DNA from: Sulfurovum sp. UBA5198
Lineage (GTDB): Bacteria; Campylobacterota; Campylobacteria; Campylobacterales; Sulfurovaceae
DNA length: 64,000 nt
Assembly: GCA_002412865.1 (NCBI GenBank)
Contig: DHVW01000010.1
Coordinates: 1-64,000 of the forward strand
Direction of reading: 5' to 3'
Part shown: piece by piece, positions 8,050-17,099 of the stretch
How positions within the stretch are numbered: the first letter of the stretch is position 1
Layout: each line of letters opens with the position of its first letter
Translations under genes and position numbers: made by a program
Notes under the pieces: model-generated
Told to the model about the DNA's origin: nothing
What the model saw: only the letters and a program-made list of their open reading frames with translations
The model's database searches: none

Positions 8050-9516
8050 TTATGCACGACCTGATAGCATGCCGTACATAGTCATAGGTTTTAGCAAATA
8101 CGCTTTTAAAAACCAATAAAACCATGTTGGCTTTGTGGGATCTTGCGGGAAAGATGGAGCAACGACTGCTTTTTCATCATCTTTTGGATCCCATTTAAAC
8201 TCAGCAAGCATAACTTCGCCAATATTAGTAATGAGAGGACAAACGGTATATCCATCATATTTAGAAGGCAACTCTTCTTTTCTCTCCATGTAGGCCACTA
8301 AATTTTCAACCAATACTTTATACTGCTTCCTTGCACTTCCACCTGTTTTGCCTAGAGGAACTGCTACGATATCCCCTAGTGCAAACACATTAGGGAATTT
8401 AATATGCTGCAGTGTCTCTTTATTAACAGGCACCCATCCTTTTTCAGAACCAAGAGGCGACATTGCTATCTCTTTAGGGGCTTTTTGTGGTGGTATTAGG
8501 TGGCAGAAATCATATGGCATTTTAACCACTTCTATTTTCTCTACTATTTCAGATTCTACCAAAAGTGGTCCCAGTATACCTTTCTCTTCCCAATGTTTCT
8601 CAAAAGTAGCTATTTTATTAGCAACATCAATGGCTACAAGCTTATGCTCAAATGTAGTTGAAACATTTCTATCTTTCATTTGACCTTTTATTGCTTCAGC
8701 ATATACAGGAACTCCAAATAGTTTTTTGCTGTTTGTCACGAATGCCATCTCAGCGTTTGCTCTAGCACCAGCTTCTACAAGTCTAGCGTTAGTTAGGTTA
8801 ACCATTTTCTTTTGAACCCCGCCACATTTAAAAGGTGTATGAGGCTCAGGGAATAGTGCTTTTACTTTTTTACCACTTTTTGCTGCAGCAACAAATTCTT
8901 GCATTTGACCCCATGTATCTTTTGCACCTTCTGAAAAATATACAGAACATAATCCATTTTTACCTAATATTTTTTTAGCTCTTGTGGCATCATTTGCATC
9001 AAGCGAATATACATCACCTATTGCTTCAAGCCCTCTTATGGCACCAAAATCAAGAACTAATCCAGCAGCAACAATCAAATAATCGTACTTGATTGTTTGT
9101 CCACCACTTGTTTTTAGCATATTTGCACTAGGATTAAATTCGATCGCTTTTTCATGAATCCACTTAACGCCATCAGGCATAAAATCAGCAGTGTTGTATG
9201 AAATATCTTCAGGCTGCCAAACACCACTAGCTACTAGAGTTTGACCTGGTTGGTATGATACAGATTTTGGATTTGGCTCTATAATGGTCACATCAGCATT
9301 AACAATACTTTTCATTAGTAGTGCTGCAGTTGAAACACCAGTTAGACCACCACCAACTATTACAATCTTACCTTTAGCTTTGTTGCTTGAAACAACAGCC
9401 TCGACCTCGGTACTACTTGCCATCATCAGACCAGCTCCACCAAGACCAAAAACTTTCATCGCATCTCTACGAGATATTTTACTCTCGTTCAATATCGCCT
9501 CTATATCTTTTTTCAT
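8050..9516 (-). CDS. Tat-exported sulfide:quinone oxidoreductase-like flavoprotein, paralogue 1
   Basis: A 488-residue FAD oxidoreductase of the sulfide:quinone oxidoreductase family, closest by eye to type II. Visible features are the Tat motif SRRDAMKVFG at 15-24, Rossmann GGGLTG at 55-60, YQPGQT at 89-94, the redox cysteine motif FKCGG (C231), the YTVCPLIT segment (C426) and an amphipathic C-terminal WFYWFLK..YGMLSGR that should sit on the membrane. The second canonical redox cysteine, normally directly after GD or GV near the C-terminal FAD motif, is isoleucine here (GDIVAVPLGK). C338 in DFCHLIPPQ could substitute. The Tat signal puts it in the periplasm, where it would pass sulfide electrons to quinone. 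It is roughly four-fifths identical to the next gene. Confidence 0.8.
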   Translation of the reverse strand: MKKDIEAILNESKISRRDAMKVFGLGGAGLMMASSTEVEAVVSSNKAKGKIVIVGGGLTGVSTAALLMKSIVNADVTIIEPNPKSVSYQPGQTLVASGVWQPEDISYNTADFMPDGVKWIHEKAIEFNPSANMLKTSGGQTIKYDYLIVAAGLVLDFGAIRGLEAIGDVYSLDANDATRAKKILGKNGLCSVYFSEGAKDTWGQMQEFVAAAKSGKKVKALFPEPHTPFKCGGVQKKMVNLTNARLVEAGARANAEMAFVTNSKKLFGVPVYAEAIKGQMKDRNVSTTFEHKLVAIDVANKIATFEKHWEEKGILGPLLVESEIVEKIEVVKMPYDFCHLIPPQKAPKEIAMSPLGSEKGWVPVNKETLQHIKFPNVFALGDIVAVPLGKTGGSARKQYKVLVENLVAYMERKEELPSKYDGYTVCPLITNIGEVMLAEFKWDPKDDEKAVVAPSFPQDPTKPTWFYWFLKAYLLKPMTMYGMLSGRA

Positions 9517-9549
9517 ACTTTTCCTTTGTTAAGATTTTATTAATGATAT

Positions 9550-9568
9550 ATTATACAAGAAATATTAT
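9550..9568 (-). promoter_or_regulatory. Promoter block of SQR-like paralogue 1
   Basis: The minus strand reads TATAAT (complement of 9550-9555) preceded by CTTG, 34 bases before the start codon. The 19-base block is identical at 18 positions to that at 11250-11268 upstream of the second paralogue, at nearly the same distance. Confidence 0.6.
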
Positions 9569-9707
9569 ATATTTAAATCTATTTCTTATAAGAAATTGTA
9601 ATTTTTTTAAATTATTAAAGCTGTTTTTATATTATATTGTTAACATATGATTTTAGTATTTTTGAGTTATTATTTAAAGTTGGATTTGGATTGGAGTTAA
9701 AAATCTA

Positions 9708-9733
9708 TTTTTCATATCTGTGGATATGAAAAA
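9708..9733 (-). terminator. Terminator after SQR-like paralogue 2
   Basis: Perfect 11-base stem TTTTTCATATC / GATATGAAAAA with a four-base loop, 12 bases after the stop codon. The arms themselves provide the T run on the minus strand. It separates the two paralogues into distinct transcripts. Confidence 0.65.
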
Positions 9734-9744
9734 TATTTTAAAAT

Positions 9745-11220
9745 TTACGCACGACCGGCTAACATTCCGTACATCGTCATTGGTTTTAATAGTCTAGTTT
9801 TCAAGAACCAATAAACCCATCTTGGTTTAGCTGGATCTAGAGGGAAAGATGGAGCTGCAACAGCTTTTGAATCATCTTTTGGATCCCATTTGAATTCAGC
9901 AAGCATAACTTCACCAATATCAGTAATAAGAGGACAAACTGTATAGCCATCATATTTTGCAACTAATGGCTTTTTCTCCATAGTAGCTACTAGATTTTCT
10001 ACGAGTACTCTATACTGTTTTCTAGCACTCCCACCAGTTTTACCTAGAGGCACAGCTACTATATCACCCAATGCAAACACATTAGGGAATTTAGCATGTT
10101 GCATAGTCTCTTTATTAACAGGCACCCATCCTTTTTCAGAACCAAGAGGAGATTTTGCTATCTCTTTTGGAGCTTTTTGAGGTGGGATTAGATGACAAAA
10201 GTCATATGGCATCTCTACAACTTCTTTTTTCTCTACCATTGCATACTCTTCAAGAAGTGGATCCCATGCACCTTTCTCTTCCCAGTGCTTTTCAAAAGTT
10301 GCTACTTTTTTAGCCGTATCAATAGCTATAAGCTTATGTTCAAATGCAGTGGATACATTTCTGTCTTTCATTTGTCCAGCTATTGAATCTGCATATGCCT
10401 TAACACCAAAAAGCTTTTTGCCATTTGTTACAAAAGCCATCTCAGCGTTTGCTCTAGCTCCAGCTTCTACAAGTCTAGCATTTGTTAAATTAACCATTTT
10501 CTTTTGAGCTCCGCCACATTTAAAAGGTGTATGAGGCTCAGGGAATAGTGCTTTTACTTTTTTACCGCTTTTTGCTGCCGCTACAAATGCTTGCATCTCT
10601 GTCCATGTATCTACTGCACCCTCTGCAAAATAGATAGAACATAGTCCATTTTTGCCAAGTATTTTTTTCGCTCTAGCTGCGTCAGCTGCGTCAAGTGAAT
10701 ATACTTCACCAACCTCTTCAAGACCCTTAATAGCTCCAAAATCAAGAACTAAACCAGCAGCAACGATTAAATAATCATATTTAATCAGTTGACCTTTGTC
10801 AGTTTTGAGAGTATTTGCCTCAGGATTAAATTCTACTGCTTTTTCATGAATCCACTTAACACCATCAGGCATAAAATCAGCCGTATTGTATGCCAAATCT
10901 TCAGCCTTCCATACGCCACTACCTACTAATGTTTGCCCTGGTTGATATGATACTGATTTTGGATTTGGTTCTATTATGGTTACATCAGCGTTATCTATAC
11001 TCCTCATTAGTAGTGCAGCAGTAGCCACACCTGCTAGTCCACCACCAACGATTACTATTTTGCCCTTTGCTGCACTACTAGATGCAACTGCTTGTGTTAC
11101 AGTACCACTGCCCATCATTATACCCGCTCCACCAAGACCAAAAACTTTCATCGCATCTCTACGAGACATTTTGCCTTCACTTAAAATAGCTTCCATTTCT
11201 AATATTTCGTTTTTCATCAT
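9745..11220 (-). CDS. Tat-exported sulfide:quinone oxidoreductase-like flavoprotein, paralogue 2
   Basis: A 491-residue paralogue of the preceding entry with the same architecture: SRRDAMKVFGLGGAG Tat signal near 19-33, Rossmann GGGLAG, YQPGQT, FKCGGAQKK, DFCHLIPPQ, YTVCPLIT and a C-terminal amphipathic anchor ending in GMLAGRA. Again GDIVAVPLGK carries Ile where classical SQRs have the second active-site Cys. The differences from paralogue 1 are scattered, which points to an older tandem duplication kept under selection rather than a recent copy. It has its own promoter block and terminator, so the two genes can be expressed separately, for example at different sulfide concentrations. That last point is inference. 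Confidence 0.8.
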   Translation of the reverse strand: MMKNEILEMEAILSEGKMSRRDAMKVFGLGGAGIMMGSGTVTQAVASSSAAKGKIVIVGGGLAGVATAALLMRSIDNADVTIIEPNPKSVSYQPGQTLVGSGVWKAEDLAYNTADFMPDGVKWIHEKAVEFNPEANTLKTDKGQLIKYDYLIVAAGLVLDFGAIKGLEEVGEVYSLDAADAARAKKILGKNGLCSIYFAEGAVDTWTEMQAFVAAAKSGKKVKALFPEPHTPFKCGGAQKKMVNLTNARLVEAGARANAEMAFVTNGKKLFGVKAYADSIAGQMKDRNVSTAFEHKLIAIDTAKKVATFEKHWEEKGAWDPLLEEYAMVEKKEVVEMPYDFCHLIPPQKAPKEIAKSPLGSEKGWVPVNKETMQHAKFPNVFALGDIVAVPLGKTGGSARKQYRVLVENLVATMEKKPLVAKYDGYTVCPLITDIGEVMLAEFKWDPKDDSKAVAAPSFPLDPAKPRWVYWFLKTRLLKPMTMYGMLAGRA

Positions 11221-11249
11221 AATCCCTTGAATAATATTTTTAATTTGTT

Positions 11250-11268
11250 ATTATACAAGATATATTAT
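11250..11268 (-). promoter_or_regulatory. Promoter block of SQR-like paralogue 2
   Basis: The sequence ATTATACAAGATATATTAT differs from the block at 9550-9568 in one base. On the minus strand it gives CTTG-TATAAT 30 bases before the ATG. Confidence 0.6.
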
Positions 11269-11306
11269 TAATAATATACAAAAAATTTATGAAATAATCA
11301 AATAAT

Positions 11307-12893
11307 TTATTTGCTTATATTTATTATTAGTAATTGTAATTTTTCTGTACCTCTAAAACTATTTTTGGCCACAGTGTAGTTAATTGTATGCATTTTATCT
11401 TTCATTAATGTATCACTGTATTTAAATTCGATAGCCTCTATTGTGGTGCTATCTTGACACAATTCATATTTTACATGCTCGCTATTGGAACCCATTATCT
11501 TACTACTTTTTATCTCTAGTTTTGATGATTTAAACTGCGGTACTCTATTGCCTTCGCCGTATGGTTCATATTTATCCAAAGTACGAAATAGGTCATTTGA
11601 TATTTCGCATAGAGTTATCTCACCAATCACACCATCATCTCTAACACTATCTGTAATCTCTTTGTAGTTTTGTCTTAGATTATTTATAAAATCGTTAATA
11701 TTCTCATTTTTTATCGCCATGCCAATTGCTAATTTGTGTCCGCCAAATTTCTCTAAATATTCACTGCATGCCATTATGCTCCCATACAAATCACAATTGT
11801 ACACACTTCTGCCACTCCCCTTAAGGAGTCCATTTTCACCCCTACACAAGATAATCGCTGGTTTACCATGTTTTCTAACAATCCTAGAAGCAACAATGCC
11901 CACAACTCCCTCATGCCAATCATCACCAATAGCCACCAATATTTCGTCATCGGGATTTATAATAGAGTTAATGGCTTGGAGGCTAGTCTCTTCTTCTGTG
12001 ATTTTTCTTTGGTTGTTTGTCTCAATTAATTTTGCTAGATATATATTAGCTTGCGGTTGGTTACTACTTCTTAGAAAATCAAAAGCCAAAGAAGCATCTT
12101 TCATGCGACCTGCACTATTCAGGAGCGGGGCTATGAAAAAAGCTATATCTTGGCTGCTAAATGTTGTTTTATTAAAGTGTGATTTTAGTGCCACAAAACA
12201 AGCTCTTTGAGATTTTTCAATCTCTTTTAGACCCGCAATTACCATTGCTCTATTTATATGAGTTAAAGGCATCACATCAGCGATAATGGCTAAAGAGACT
12301 AATGTCAAATAGGGCTTTAGGTCAATATCCAATTTCATCTCTTTTTTGATCCCAGCACACAAATACCATGCCACCTGTGCCCCACAAATATCATCATATT
12401 TAAAATTACAATTTGATTTTTTTGGATTAATAATAGCAAATGCTTCTGGTAGCTCTAGTCCAACCGTATGGTGATCAGTAATAATCAGTGTTTTGCCATT
12501 TTCTTTACACCATGTTGCTACTTCATTTGCATTTATTCCATTATCTACTGTAATAATCAAATCAGCATCTTGCAAAGCAAATAAAATATTCATAGATAAT
12601 CCATATCCATGAGCAAATCTATTTGGTATAAACGAGCCTACACTCACACCAATCTCATCAAAAAATTCCTTCATGATAGTAGTAGATACTACTCCATCCA
12701 CATCATAATCTCCAACAATTAGGATATTTTCTCCACTATGAATTGCTTGTGATATTCTATTGGTTGCAATATCCATATCACTAAATGTTGAGGGATTTGG
12801 GAGATTGGCGAGGGTCAGAAACCCACCATTATTTTCAATTCGTTTGGAAAGAATACTATCTATATCGCCTAGAGATAGTTTATTTTGTTGCAT
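11307..12893 (-). CDS. recJ: Single-stranded-DNA-specific 5'-3' exonuclease RecJ
   Basis: DHH-family nuclease of 528 residues acting in recombination and mismatch or base-excision repair. Motifs seen: GDYDVDGVVST (the DxD metal site), a following TVDNG, TDHHT (the DHH motif), then LNSAGRM and the DHHA1 segment GVVGIVASRI with a late GGHKLAIG. Length is a little below E. coli RecJ (577) and usual for Campylobacterota. It is the last gene of the dnaA-dnaN-pyrG-recJ series and starts four bases after the pyrG stop. Confidence 0.92.
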   Translation of the reverse strand: MQQNKLSLGDIDSILSKRIENNGGFLTLANLPNPSTFSDMDIATNRISQAIHSGENILIVGDYDVDGVVSTTIMKEFFDEIGVSVGSFIPNRFAHGYGLSMNILFALQDADLIITVDNGINANEVATWCKENGKTLIITDHHTVGLELPEAFAIINPKKSNCNFKYDDICGAQVAWYLCAGIKKEMKLDIDLKPYLTLVSLAIIADVMPLTHINRAMVIAGLKEIEKSQRACFVALKSHFNKTTFSSQDIAFFIAPLLNSAGRMKDASLAFDFLRSSNQPQANIYLAKLIETNNQRKITEEETSLQAINSIINPDDEILVAIGDDWHEGVVGIVASRIVRKHGKPAIILCRGENGLLKGSGRSVYNCDLYGSIMACSEYLEKFGGHKLAIGMAIKNENINDFINNLRQNYKEITDSVRDDGVIGEITLCEISNDLFRTLDKYEPYGEGNRVPQFKSSKLEIKSSKIMGSNSEHVKYELCQDSTTIEAIEFKYSDTLMKDKMHTINYTVAKNSFRGTEKLQLLIINISK

Positions 12894-12896
12894 AGA

Positions 12897-14534
12897 TTAG
12901 TCTATTTTATGCTCAACACTAGCTTTTACAAATGCCAAAATTGCAGGATTTGGGTTTTGCAATCTTGAAGTAAATTCAGGGTGAAATTGTACACCCAAGA
13001 ACCATGGGTGATTTACAACTTCGACCGCTTCTATAAGACCATTTGATTCTCCAGTTATATCCATACCACTTTGTTCTAGTGCTTCTCTATACTTTGGATT
13101 TGCCTCATATCTATGTCTGTGTCGCTCAAAAATAACTGACTGATCATATGCTCTTCGTAAATTACTACCATCTTTTGTGTTACACTCATATTCACCCAGT
13201 CTAAGTGTCCCACCAAGTGGAGAAGTTGTAGTTCGTATTTGTTTTGCCCCTGTATTGTCCATAAATTCATCTATTAGATAAATAATTGGATTTTTAGTCT
13301 GTGTATCAAACTCAGTAGAGTTTGCATCCTCAAGTTTTAGTACATTTCTACTAAATTCAATCATTGCGAGTTGCATTCCAAGGCATATACCCAAAAATGG
13401 AACTTTATTTTCTCTGGCGTACCTAATAGCCTCTATTTTACCCTCAACACCTCGCTCACCAAATCCACCAGCAACAAGTATCCCATCGCAATCTTTGAGC
13501 AATTTTTCACTACCATCTTCTTCTATTTTTTCACTATCTACCCATTTAATAGATACTCTATGATCAATGTTAGCTCCACAGTGAATGAGAGCCTCAGTAA
13601 GTGATTTATATGACTCTTTAAGATCTAAATATTTTCCTACGAATGCTATCTTTACCTCGTAAGTTGGCATAATAATCTTATTTACTAGTTCACTCCAAGT
13701 CCCCATTTTAGGAGTTATTTCTCCAAGCTCTAACTGTTTTATAATAGGCTTAAGAATATCTTGAGCCATAAAATTTAATGGGACTTGATAAATAGTCATA
13801 GCATCAAGTGCGTCAATTACACTATCCTCATCAACATCACAATTATATGCTATTTTTCTTTTAAGCTCAAGAGGAACTGGTAGTTCTGCCCTAAGAATTA
13901 ACATATTTGGAGATATACCAATTCTTCTAAGTTCTTGCACAGAGTGTTGTGTTGGTTTTGTTTTAAGTTCACCAGCAGTTTTAATATAAGGTAACAGAGT
14001 CACATGGATATTCATAACATTACTTTTTCCAAGCTCATGTTTGATTTGTCTGATTGTTTCAAGGAACGGTAAACCTTCGATATCTCCAGTCGTTCCACCA
14101 AGTTCTACTATCAATATATCTTTACTATTACCAGCTAAATATATTCTCTCTTTTATCTCATTTACTATATGAGGCACAACTTGTATAGTTTTTCCTAAGT
14201 ATTTTCCAGCTCTCTCATTCTCAATTACTGTTTTATAAACTTGACCTGTTGTGAAATTGTTGTTTTGAGTTAGAGAGCTATCTATAAATCTCTCATAGTG
14301 TCCCAAGTCTAGGTCGGTTTCCGCCCCATCTTTTGTAACAAAAACTTCACCATGTTCTAGTGGACTCATTGTGCCTGGGTCTACATTTATATATGGATCA
14401 AGTTTTAATATTCCTACCTTAAGCCCTGAATGTTTTAGTAGCGTTGCAATACTAGCAGCACTTATGCCTTTCCCCAGAGAGCTTAAAACTCCTCCTGTTA
14501 CGAATATATATTTTGTTTGTTTCTCTTTAGACAT
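12897..14534 (-). CDS. pyrG: CTP synthase
   Basis: Makes CTP from UTP, ATP and glutamine. The 545-residue protein has the N-terminal synthetase domain (GGVLSSLGKG near residue 14, DPYINVDPGTM) and a C-terminal class I glutaminase domain with nucleophile GICLGMQ, and QFHPEF carrying the His-Glu pair. Full length. Located between dnaN and recJ on the same strand; pairing of pyrG with recJ is common in Campylobacterota, but its place directly after dnaN, where gyrB is usual, is less so. Confidence 0.97.
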   Translation of the reverse strand: MSKEKQTKYIFVTGGVLSSLGKGISAASIATLLKHSGLKVGILKLDPYINVDPGTMSPLEHGEVFVTKDGAETDLDLGHYERFIDSSLTQNNNFTTGQVYKTVIENERAGKYLGKTIQVVPHIVNEIKERIYLAGNSKDILIVELGGTTGDIEGLPFLETIRQIKHELGKSNVMNIHVTLLPYIKTAGELKTKPTQHSVQELRRIGISPNMLILRAELPVPLELKRKIAYNCDVDEDSVIDALDAMTIYQVPLNFMAQDILKPIIKQLELGEITPKMGTWSELVNKIIMPTYEVKIAFVGKYLDLKESYKSLTEALIHCGANIDHRVSIKWVDSEKIEEDGSEKLLKDCDGILVAGGFGERGVEGKIEAIRYARENKVPFLGICLGMQLAMIEFSRNVLKLEDANSTEFDTQTKNPIIYLIDEFMDNTGAKQIRTTTSPLGGTLRLGEYECNTKDGSNLRRAYDQSVIFERHRHRYEANPKYREALEQSGMDITGESNGLIEAVEVVNHPWFLGVQFHPEFTSRLQNPNPAILAFVKASVEHKID

Positions 14535-14546
14535 TATTCTCTTTCT

Positions 14547-15614
14547 TTATATTATTATTGGCATTATGATTGTTATAAAATCTCTATTTTTTACCATAAA
14601 TGGTAAATTTGGTTCGTTTAATTTTAACTCGAAATAATCATCTTCACACTGAAAAAGAAAATCTAAAATATATTTACTATTAAAGTTAAGATCAAAAACT
14701 TCATTAATTCCAGTTTTTACTTCGATTTGGGTCTTAGCTTCTACATTATCAGCACTAAGTGAGTTAAAAATAATAGTATTTGATGTAATCGTCATTCTAA
14801 TTTCATTTGATATAGTAGTAATCATTTTAATGGCATCTATCATATCTTTTTTAGGTAGATTCATATTGTGACGCGTTGATGTTGGTATAATTCTAGCATA
14901 ATCTGGAAATTTACCATTTATTAATTTACTAAAGAAATAGTAATTATCGCTAGTAATTATAATATTAGTCTCATCATAAAAAATTGTAATATGATCTAAA
15001 AATAGTTTTTGAATTTCAATAATAGCTTTTTTTGGTATTATTAGTGACAACTCTTTTTCGCTATCATTGTTAATTGTAGCTATTGCTAATCTTCTTGTAT
15101 CTGTACCTACTATATCAGTAGAATGAGTTTTTATATTAAGTAATGCCCCGTTAAGTTCAAATTTTGGATTATTTGTATCAATAGCAGGAGATATTTTTTT
15201 GAGATTTTGAATAAGGTGCAAAGAATCTAAAGTTATTTTAGGTTTATTATCACTACTTGGGAATGTTGGGAATATAGTTGGATCAAAGATTGGTAGTTTA
15301 AATTTTGAACTATTTTGTTTTACAATAATTACAGAATTAGAAACTTCTATGGTAATCTCATCATCTTTCAATATTCTTATAATATCAAGTAACTTTTTAC
15401 CATTAGCAGTAAAACTACCTTCTTGTTCAATTATAAAATTATTAGTTTGTATACTAAGACCTATTTCCATATCTGTTGCTTTTACAGTTGAAATATTCTG
15501 AGCTGCTTGAATAAAAACATGCGAAGTTATTTGACTTGAATCTTTCTTTTCTAGAAATGGTTGAAGATTTATAAGTATTGACTCAATAACTTGTTTTTGA
15601 ACTTTAATTTTCAT
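14547..15614 (-). CDS. dnaN: DNA polymerase III beta sliding clamp
   Basis: The ring-shaped processivity clamp of the replicative polymerase, 355 residues in three similar domains. The protein starts MKIKVQKQVIESILINLQPFL and ends with a hydrophobic tail that closes the last domain (the M-P-[MLI]-type ending is replaced by IIMPIII). It follows dnaA on the same strand across a 162-base gap containing the second origin segment. Its codon use is strongly AT-rich. The start has the SD-like AGGGAAAG sequence just upstream. Confidence 0.95.
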   Translation of the reverse strand: MKIKVQKQVIESILINLQPFLEKKDSSQITSHVFIQAAQNISTVKATDMEIGLSIQTNNFIIEQEGSFTANGKKLLDIIRILKDDEITIEVSNSVIIVKQNSSKFKLPIFDPTIFPTFPSSDNKPKITLDSLHLIQNLKKISPAIDTNNPKFELNGALLNIKTHSTDIVGTDTRRLAIATINNDSEKELSLIIPKKAIIEIQKLFLDHITIFYDETNIIITSDNYYFFSKLINGKFPDYARIIPTSTRHNMNLPKKDMIDAIKMITTISNEIRMTITSNTIIFNSLSADNVEAKTQIEVKTGINEVFDLNFNSKYILDFLFQCEDDYFELKLNEPNLPFMVKNRDFITIIMPIII

Positions 15615-15776
15615 AACTTTCCCTCTTATTTATTTAATTAAAATAGTAGTAGTAGTAATTCTCGATGAATATGTGAAAAATAGCTTTAATGACCTATATA
15701 GCATACTTTTTAAAGTTACACTATTTTTAGAACTTTTCACATAAATACACTATTTAGTATTATATCTTTTTTTTAT
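15615..15776. other. oriC2: oriC2: dnaA-dnaN segment of the bipartite replication origin
   Basis: Intergenic AT-rich region with two outward DnaA-box-like sites (TTTTTCACA on the minus strand at 15672-15680 and CTTTTCACA on the plus strand at 15733-15741), a trio-like TAG repeat at 15644-15658 and the AT-rich tract TTTATTTAATTAAAATA just beside dnaN. In Campylobacterota the origin is known to be split into segments on both sides of dnaA, with unwinding in the dnaA-dnaN gap. This arrangement matches. Confidence 0.75.
15644..15658 (-). promoter_or_regulatory. DnaA-trio-like element
   Basis: On the plus strand TAG occurs four times in a row, followed by TAA. Read in the dnaA direction the order is DnaA box (15672-15680), a short CGAGAA cluster, the trio tract TTACTACTACTACTA and then an AT-rich stretch. 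This is the order described for the basal unwinding system of Bacillus subtilis. Confidence 0.6.
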
Positions 15777-17099
15777 TTATTTTTCTTTCGTATTTATCTT
15801 ATTTGATAACTCTTCTAATAAAACTTTAAAATTTTCATCATTATCTATTATTTCATTGATTTTTCTCATAGCATGGCTTATTGCTGTATGATCTTTCATC
15901 CCAAAAAATAGTGCTATTTGAGGCATTGAATTCGGAGTTAGATTTCTAGCAAGATATATCACAACTCTTCTAGCATTCGCAATAGCTTGTGTTCTTTTTT
16001 TTGATTTTATATCTGATGGTTTTATATTTAACTCTTTTGAAACAATAGTCATAATATCTTCAATAGTAATTTGTTCTTTTTTTTCTTTTATATGATCTTT
16101 TATCGCATTTTGTGCAAATTCTAGTGTTATTTTTTGATTTAGAACTGATGCAAGTGCATTAAGTTTGATAATTGTACCTTCTATTTCTCGTATATTATCT
16201 CCCATGTTTGTAGCTATAAAAGAGACAACTTCGTTATTTAAGACTATTTTGTCAAGTTCACATTTTTTCTTTATAATCTCTATTTTTGTTTCAAGCATTG
16301 GTGGTTGAATATCTGCCATTAAGCCCCACTCAAAACGACTCTTTAGTCTATCAACAAGACCAGCTATCTTACTAGGTTGTCTATCCGCCGTAATAACAAT
16401 TTGTTTTTTAAGATTATGTAGCTCATTAAAAGTATGGAAAAACTCCTCTTGTGTCTGTTCTTTTCTACTAATAAATTGTATATCATCAATAAGTAATAGA
16501 TCACACTCTCTAAATTTATCTCTAAATTTATCCATAGTTTGAGATCTAATATGTGAAGTGAATGAGTTCATAAACATCTCTAGAGTTGTGTAGACAACAT
16601 TTTTGCCTAGTTTTATCTGTTCATTGCCTATTGCTTGAAGCAGATGAGTTTTACCCAAACCCACTCCCCCATATAAAAAGAGTGGATTATACATTTGTCC
16701 AGGTTTTTCGCTAACACTTTTAGCAGCTGTGAATGCAAATTGGTTAGAACTTCCTACTATAAAAGTATCAAATGTAAGTGAAGGATTTAAAAAGTTTGTC
16801 TTCAAACTATTCTTTTCAACACTTTTTAGTTCCATTTTGTTATTTTTGTTAAACCGTTCATTTTTTAATGATAATTCTAATGTTGGCTTAACTCCAGAGT
16901 TAATTTCAAATAGATGTGTGATTTTATTTTCATATTTGCTTTTAATCCATTTTGAGATTATAATATTAGGAACATAGAAGTGAGCAATATCACTTCTTGA
17001 TTTTTTTTCATCATAAATAATATTTTTAATATATCTATTATATTCAATTTGTGAAATTTCTTTTTTTAACTCTGATAATATTTTTTGTCCAATATTCAT
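15777..17099 (-). CDS. dnaA: Chromosomal replication initiator DnaA
   Basis: AAA+ initiator of 440 residues. Domain I is at the N-terminus (MNIGQKILSELKKEISQIEY), followed by a short linker. The ATPase domain has Walker A GGVGLGKTH (about residue 144) and Walker B LLLIDDIQF. Domain IV ends with the DNA-binding signature DHTAISHAMRKI. It binds the boxes on both sides of its own gene and melts the origin for replication. The intergenic gaps on both sides carry boxes, so autoregulation is likely. Confidence 0.97.
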   Translation of the reverse strand: MNIGQKILSELKKEISQIEYNRYIKNIIYDEKKSRSDIAHFYVPNIIISKWIKSKYENKITHLFEINSGVKPTLELSLKNERFNKNNKMELKSVEKNSLKTNFLNPSLTFDTFIVGSSNQFAFTAAKSVSEKPGQMYNPLFLYGGVGLGKTHLLQAIGNEQIKLGKNVVYTTLEMFMNSFTSHIRSQTMDKFRDKFRECDLLLIDDIQFISRKEQTQEEFFHTFNELHNLKKQIVITADRQPSKIAGLVDRLKSRFEWGLMADIQPPMLETKIEIIKKKCELDKIVLNNEVVSFIATNMGDNIREIEGTIIKLNALASVLNQKITLEFAQNAIKDHIKEKKEQITIEDIMTIVSKELNIKPSDIKSKKRTQAIANARRVVIYLARNLTPNSMPQIALFFGMKDHTAISHAMRKINEIIDNDENFKVLLEELSNKINTKEK

